Source of the DNA: Sphingomonas sp. HITSZ_GF
GTDB lineage: Bacteria > Pseudomonadota > Alphaproteobacteria > Sphingomonadales > Sphingomonadaceae
Assembly: GCF_029543155.1 (NCBI RefSeq)
Contig: NZ_JARQXA010000003.1
Span: 496,001-560,000, forward strand
Direction of reading: 5' to 3'
DNA length: 64,000 nt
The notes beneath the pieces were generated by a model. That model saw nothing but the letters and a program-made list of their open reading frames with translations. It had not been told where the DNA came from and did no database searches. Below are positions 60,902 to 64,000 of this stretch, piece by piece. The translations under genes were made by a program, and so were the position numbers. Every line of letters begins with the position of its first letter. Within the stretch, counting starts at the first letter, position 1.

Positions 60902-61510
60902 TCACGCCACCTTGAACCCTTCCTTGTTCATCGTCAGCGTCAGCGCCTTGTTCTTCTCGTCGCTCAGCCGTTCGCGGAGCATCGGGAAGAGGCGCATTTC
61001 CTCCTCGGCCATATGCTCCTCGATCGCGGCGCGGAACTCGCGGAGCTTGGCGATCCAGTCGGGCGAGGCGGTGGGCATGTTCTCCAGTTCGTAGAGATAT
61101 TGCTTCACATAGCCGTGCTCCTTGGTGAGCTCGTCGGCGCTCTCGCGCTGGCCGGCCTCGCGCAGCGCCGGATAGATGACATTCTCCTCCTCCACCGCAT
61201 GCTTCATCAGCGCATGCTTGAGATGCGCGAGCAGCAGGTTGCGCTTCGTCGTGGAGCGCTCGTCGGTCGCTTCGATCTGGTCGAACACCTTGCGCACCGC
61301 TTCATGCTCGGTAGCGAGCGCCTCGTCCCAATTGCCGGCGAGCATGCTCGGCGCCTGCACCGCCGCCTTGCGCCCGAGCAGCGCCAGCACGCCCAGCGCC
61401 ATGCCGCCCGCGGCAGCGCCGGCGATCACGCCGAGATTATGGGTGGTGCTCGTCCGCTTCGATCCGGTGAAGCGGCCCTTGCTGTCGCGGGTAGCAGTGG
61501 TGGTCGTCAT
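60902..61510 (-). CDS. Hemerythrin-domain protein
   Basis: A 202-aa protein with one predicted membrane span near the N-terminus (VIAGAAAGGMALGVLALLG) and a C-terminal four-helix hemerythrin domain. Di-iron ligand candidates are H in EHEAVRKVF, H and E in LKHALMKHAVEEENVIYP, H in KEHGYVKQYL and H/E in IEEHMAEEEMRLFP. Likely binds O2, NO or iron, or protects against oxidants. The ATG at 61510 gives MTTTTATRD; the larger upstream frame is not coding-like. Confidence 0.85.
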   Translation of the reverse strand: MTTTTATRDSKGRFTGSKRTSTTHNLGVIAGAAAGGMALGVLALLGRKAAVQAPSMLAGNWDEALATEHEAVRKVFDQIEATDERSTTKRNLLLAHLKHALMKHAVEEENVIYPALREAGQRESADELTKEHGYVKQYLYELENMPTASPDWIAKLREFRAAIEEHMAEEEMRLFPMLRERLSDEKNKALTLTMNKEGFKVA

Positions 61511-61594
61511 GGCCTCGACTCCATTGTTGCGCTGTCGGCGCATCAACGGAACAGGCCGGCGGGCGTTCCGGGACGAAGCATTCGCACCTTCTCT

Positions 61595-61674
61595 GTTCCC
61601 CGGCGAAAGCCGGGGCCCAGGGTTTCTCTGCCGTCTCGCTCTGTTACCCTGGGCCCCGGCTTTCGCCGGGGAAC
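61595..61674. repeat. REP-like inverted repeat, CCCCGGCGAAAGCCGGGG type
   Basis: Opposed copies of a hairpin unit (CCCCGGC gaaa GCCGGGG followed by CCCAG) lie between two minus-strand genes. The loop and tail layout matches the units at 40737 and 59255 although the stem differs. Confidence 0.85.
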
Positions 61675-61683
61675 CTGCAAGGG

Positions 61684-62481
61684 CTAGCCGCGCGCCTCCG
61701 CGGCCATTTCGGCGTTGCGCCGCGCCGACGCCGTGAGCGTGGCAAGCATCAGCTGCTTCAGCGCATCGTCCGCATCGAGCACGTCGAGCCCCTTCCGGGT
61801 CGAGCCGCCCGGGCTGGCCACCCGATCCGCCAGCACCGCCGGCGAGACGTCCGCCGCCGCGGCGAGCAGGCCCGAGCCCTCGACCGTGGCGATGGCGAGC
61901 CGCTGCGCCTGATCCTCGGGCAGGCCGAGCGCCGAGCCCGCGGCCGCGAGCGCATCGATGAAGCGATAGACGAAGCCGGGGCCGCAGCCTTCGAGCGCAG
62001 TGACCACGTCGAACAGCTTCTCGTCGGCGATCCACTCGACCAGGCCGAGCGGGCGCATCAGCGCCTCGGCCGGATAGCTGTGCGGCCCGTGCAGCGCGAC
62101 CACGCCCTTGCCGATCGCGACCGGCAGGTTGGGCATGGCGCGGACGATCATCTCCGCCTCGAACCGCGACGCGAGCGTGGCGGTTTCGACCCCGGCGAGG
62201 ATCGAGATAAGCAGCTTCACCCCGGCGATGCGGGCGCCATGCGCCTGCGCGATCAGATCGAGCTGCTGCGGCTTCATGCCGAGCATCACGGCGTCAGGCA
62301 GCGGACCTTCGGGGAATTCGCGGCCCTGGCGCACGCCGTCGGGAAGTTCGCGATCCTGGCGGTTGACGACGAAGACCTCGCGGGGATCGATCGTCCCCGC
62401 ATCGATCCAGCGGCGGAGCATCGCGCCCGCCATGTTGCCGCAGCCGACCAGCCAGATGCTGGCCGGTGGGATCGGCTTCAC
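61684..62481 (-). CDS. proC: Pyrroline-5-carboxylate reductase
   Basis: NADPH-dependent reductase, 265 aa, that makes proline from pyrroline-5-carboxylate. The Rossmann motif is WLVGCGNMAGAMLRR at the N-terminus; the central VRAMPNLPVAIGKGV and ALEGCGPGFVYRFIDAL and the C-terminal SPGGSTRKGLDVLD are diagnostic. The start is a GTG (complement of 62479-62481) overlapping the YbjN-like gene stop (GTGA), which fixes the length at the usual size. Larger frames upstream are out of frame with the neighbour. Confidence 0.95.
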   Translation of the reverse strand: MKPIPPASIWLVGCGNMAGAMLRRWIDAGTIDPREVFVVNRQDRELPDGVRQGREFPEGPLPDAVMLGMKPQQLDLIAQAHGARIAGVKLLISILAGVETATLASRFEAEMIVRAMPNLPVAIGKGVVALHGPHSYPAEALMRPLGLVEWIADEKLFDVVTALEGCGPGFVYRFIDALAAAGSALGLPEDQAQRLAIATVEGSGLLAAAADVSPAVLADRVASPGGSTRKGLDVLDADDALKQLMLATLTASARRNAEMAAEARG

Positions 62482-62978
62482 GCTTCGCCCTGCGTTTCGA
62501 TCAGCGCCGAGGCCATTGCGTCCTGCGGGGTCTTGCCGCCCCACAGCACGAACTGGAAGACGGGGTAGAAGCGCTCGCACTCGTCGATCGCGCTTTCCAC
62601 CAGCAGCTCGGCCTGGGCCAGGCTCAGCGTCGGCTCCTCGCCGTCGATCAGCGCGGCGTGGCGGAACAGCAGGATGCCGCTCTGCGACCAGAGCTCGAAA
62701 TGGCCGATCCACAGCTGCTCGTTGACCAGCCCAATCGTCTCATAGACCGCCATGCGGCGCTCGTCGGCGACGCGGATATCGGGGAACGCCAGGAACTGGA
62801 GAACGCCGTCGTCCTCACGCCAGATCGCGCGCAGCTCGTACTCGGTCCAGCTTCCCTTGACCTTTGCCACGATCTCGTCGTCGTCACGGCTGTGGGTCCA
62901 GCCATGCGCAGCGAAATAGCTTTCGAGCATGTCGATAGGGGCTGCGTCGTCGCGGTCGAATTCCGCTTCGTCGAGCAT
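62478..62978 (-). CDS. YbjN-domain protein
   Basis: A 166-aa cytoplasmic protein of the YbjN/TY3H type, a family of unclear function (some members are chaperone-like). The N-terminal acidic region is followed by AHGWTHSRDDDEIVAKVKG, LQFLAFPDIRVADERRMAV and FELWSQSGILLFRHAAL. The ATG at 62978 follows GGAG with good spacing. Translationally coupled to proC; why they are paired is not obvious. Confidence 0.88.
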   Translation of the reverse strand: MLDEAEFDRDDAAPIDMLESYFAAHGWTHSRDDDEIVAKVKGSWTEYELRAIWREDDGVLQFLAFPDIRVADERRMAVYETIGLVNEQLWIGHFELWSQSGILLFRHAALIDGEEPTLSLAQAELLVESAIDECERFYPVFQFVLWGGKTPQDAMASALIETQGEA

Positions 62979-63084
62979 CAGTTTCTCCACTGGGGCCGGA
63001 TTGCTTGGCCAGAATCTGCCAACCGCATCGGGCCCGCACAAGCGCGGGGTTCGCAACCCTGCGCAAAACCTGTGGACAAGGTGT

Positions 63085-63396
63085 TTATGCTTGCCCTGCC
63101 GGCTTTTTAGGCGATTTCGGTGCCTTGGGGGCAGCTGCCGGCCTGGCCGCTCCGCCCAGCTGTGCCTCGAGCGCGGCGAGGCGCGCCTTGAGCGCGTCAT
63201 TCTCGTCGCGCGCGGCCACCGCCATCGCCTTCACGGCCTCGAATTCCTCGCGGCTGACGAAGTCGACGCCGCCGATCCATTCGCGGGCGCGCTCGCGCGC
63301 GGCGCTCTCGGTTTCGCGGGCGACGCCGGCCAGCGTGCCAGCCGCGCCGTTCACGAGCTTCACGAAATCGTCGAACAGGCGGTTGTCGGTCTGCAT
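63085..63396 (-). CDS. ubiK: UbiK-type accessory factor (BMFP domain)
   Basis: A small, 103-aa helical protein with the UbiK/BMFP signature: N-terminal RLFDDFVKLVNGAAGTLAGV and a C-terminal coiled coil ARDENDALKARLAALEAQL followed by a Lys/Pro/Ala-rich tail. In E. coli UbiK supports ubiquinone synthesis. The ATG at 63396 follows AAGGAAAC. Confidence 0.85.
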   Translation of the reverse strand: MQTDNRLFDDFVKLVNGAAGTLAGVARETESAARERAREWIGGVDFVSREEFEAVKAMAVAARDENDALKARLAALEAQLGGAARPAAAPKAPKSPKKPAGQA

Positions 63397-63415
63397 TTCG
63401 AGTTTCCTTACGCGA

Positions 63416-63973
63416 TCACTTGATCTGTATTTCGTCAGCCGGACGCGCGGATACAAGGCTTCCCGCGTTCGGATTGAGCTGGTGGATCTGATAGAGAAGA
63501 TAGCCGGCAAAGCCGATCCAGGCCAGATAGGGGATCAGCAGCACCGCCGCGAAGGTGCGGATGCGGGCGAACAGGATGAAGGTGATCAGCGCCAGCACGA
63601 ACAGCGCGCCGATGATCGCCAGCGCCGGCACCACCTGGTGCATGCCGAAGAACACCGGCGACCAGACCAGGTTGACCACCATCTGCACCGCGAAGACGAC
63701 GAGCGCGGGGCCGCGCAATGTCGATCCGCGCGCGTTGATGATCATCGCCAGCGCCAGGCCCATCAGCACGTAGAGCACGCTCCACGCCGCGGGGAACACC
63801 CATTCCTGGGGCATGATCTCGGGCTTCACCAGCCGGGCGAACCAGGGATTGGCATTGCCCGACGGGGCCAGGCGCGCGGAAGTGAAGCCGAGCAGCAGGA
63901 TGAACGGCACCGTCACCACGGCCCATCGCAGATAGGCGAGCCTCAGCTGCCCCTTCGATGCGATTTCCCTCAC
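63416..63973 (-). CDS. tspO: TspO/MBR family protein
   Basis: Membrane protein of 185 aa with five predicted spans. Family signatures are PEIMPQEWVFPAAWSVLYVL (the P-x-W-x-F/P-x-W segment), NLVWSPVFFGMHQV and RTFAAVLLIPYLAWIGFAG. It binds tetrapyrroles or cholesterol-type ligands in other bacteria. The start is a GTG at 63973 with GGAGG about 9 bp upstream. A gap of 19 bp separates it from the ubiK start. Confidence 0.9.
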   Translation of the reverse strand: MREIASKGQLRLAYLRWAVVTVPFILLLGFTSARLAPSGNANPWFARLVKPEIMPQEWVFPAAWSVLYVLMGLALAMIINARGSTLRGPALVVFAVQMVVNLVWSPVFFGMHQVVPALAIIGALFVLALITFILFARIRTFAAVLLIPYLAWIGFAGYLLYQIHQLNPNAGSLVSARPADEIQIK

Positions 63974-64000
63974 TACCCACGACCTCCGAAATTCCTTGGG

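Noticed and set aside
3571-61674. Repeated palindromes considered as CRISPR arrays
   Set aside because: Each locus has only two opposed units with no regular spacers, and no cas-like gene is present.

Overview
The window looks like chromosomal DNA from a GC-rich alphaproteobacterium of the Sphingomonas type (Sphingomonadaceae). The reasons are four TonB-dependent receptors, SMP-30/DgoK/DgoA-type sugar-acid genes, a NodT-type efflux lipoprotein, UbiK, TspO and abundant short GC-rich palindromic intergenic repeats. No phage, transposase, integrase or CRISPR array is visible. Genus-level placement is inference.

Layout. 1-15 kb: a 5'-truncated view of one TonB-dependent receptor, a DUF885 protein, an acyl-CoA ligase translationally coupled to a creatininase-family protein, a Tat-exported penicillin-acylase-family enzyme divergent from a second receptor, and a third receptor convergent with the second. 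15-31 kb: a secreted serine hydrolase coupled to a small secreted protein, two unrecognised secreted proteins, a LytS/LytTR-like two-component pair, a 2541-residue type V autotransporter, a glycosyltransferase and a TetR regulator.

31-46 kb is the most coherent region. It encodes a carbohydrate-type TonB receptor, an operon for galactonate-type sugar-acid catabolism (kinase, MFS transporter, SDR, aldolase), a divergent IclR regulator, a DHDPS-family aldolase-like gene followed by a galactonate-dehydratase-like enolase-superfamily gene, an SMP-30 lactonase, and two exported proteins that I cannot assign to a family with certainty (949 aa, helical-repeat-like; 456 aa, propeller-like). Six copies of a 15-bp semi-palindromic element sit upstream of the five main transcription units. 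I read the region as one regulon for taking up and degrading an acidic or galactose-containing glycan. The substrate is unknown.

46-57 kb: a PepSY/flavodoxin/reductase fusion, an ECF sigma/anti-sigma pair divergent from a subtilase and followed by a Gly-rich exported protein (both downstream genes carry the same promoter-like element), then a five-gene MarR-FUSC-DUF1656-HlyD-NodT efflux operon. 57-64 kb is mostly housekeeping: tRNA-Gln, ilvE, a MarR regulator, a methyltransferase, a TetR regulator, a hemerythrin protein, proC, ybjN-like, ubiK and tspO. Coordinates of starts were chosen from ribosome-binding sites and signal peptides. Functions of families are from general knowledge and no database search was run.
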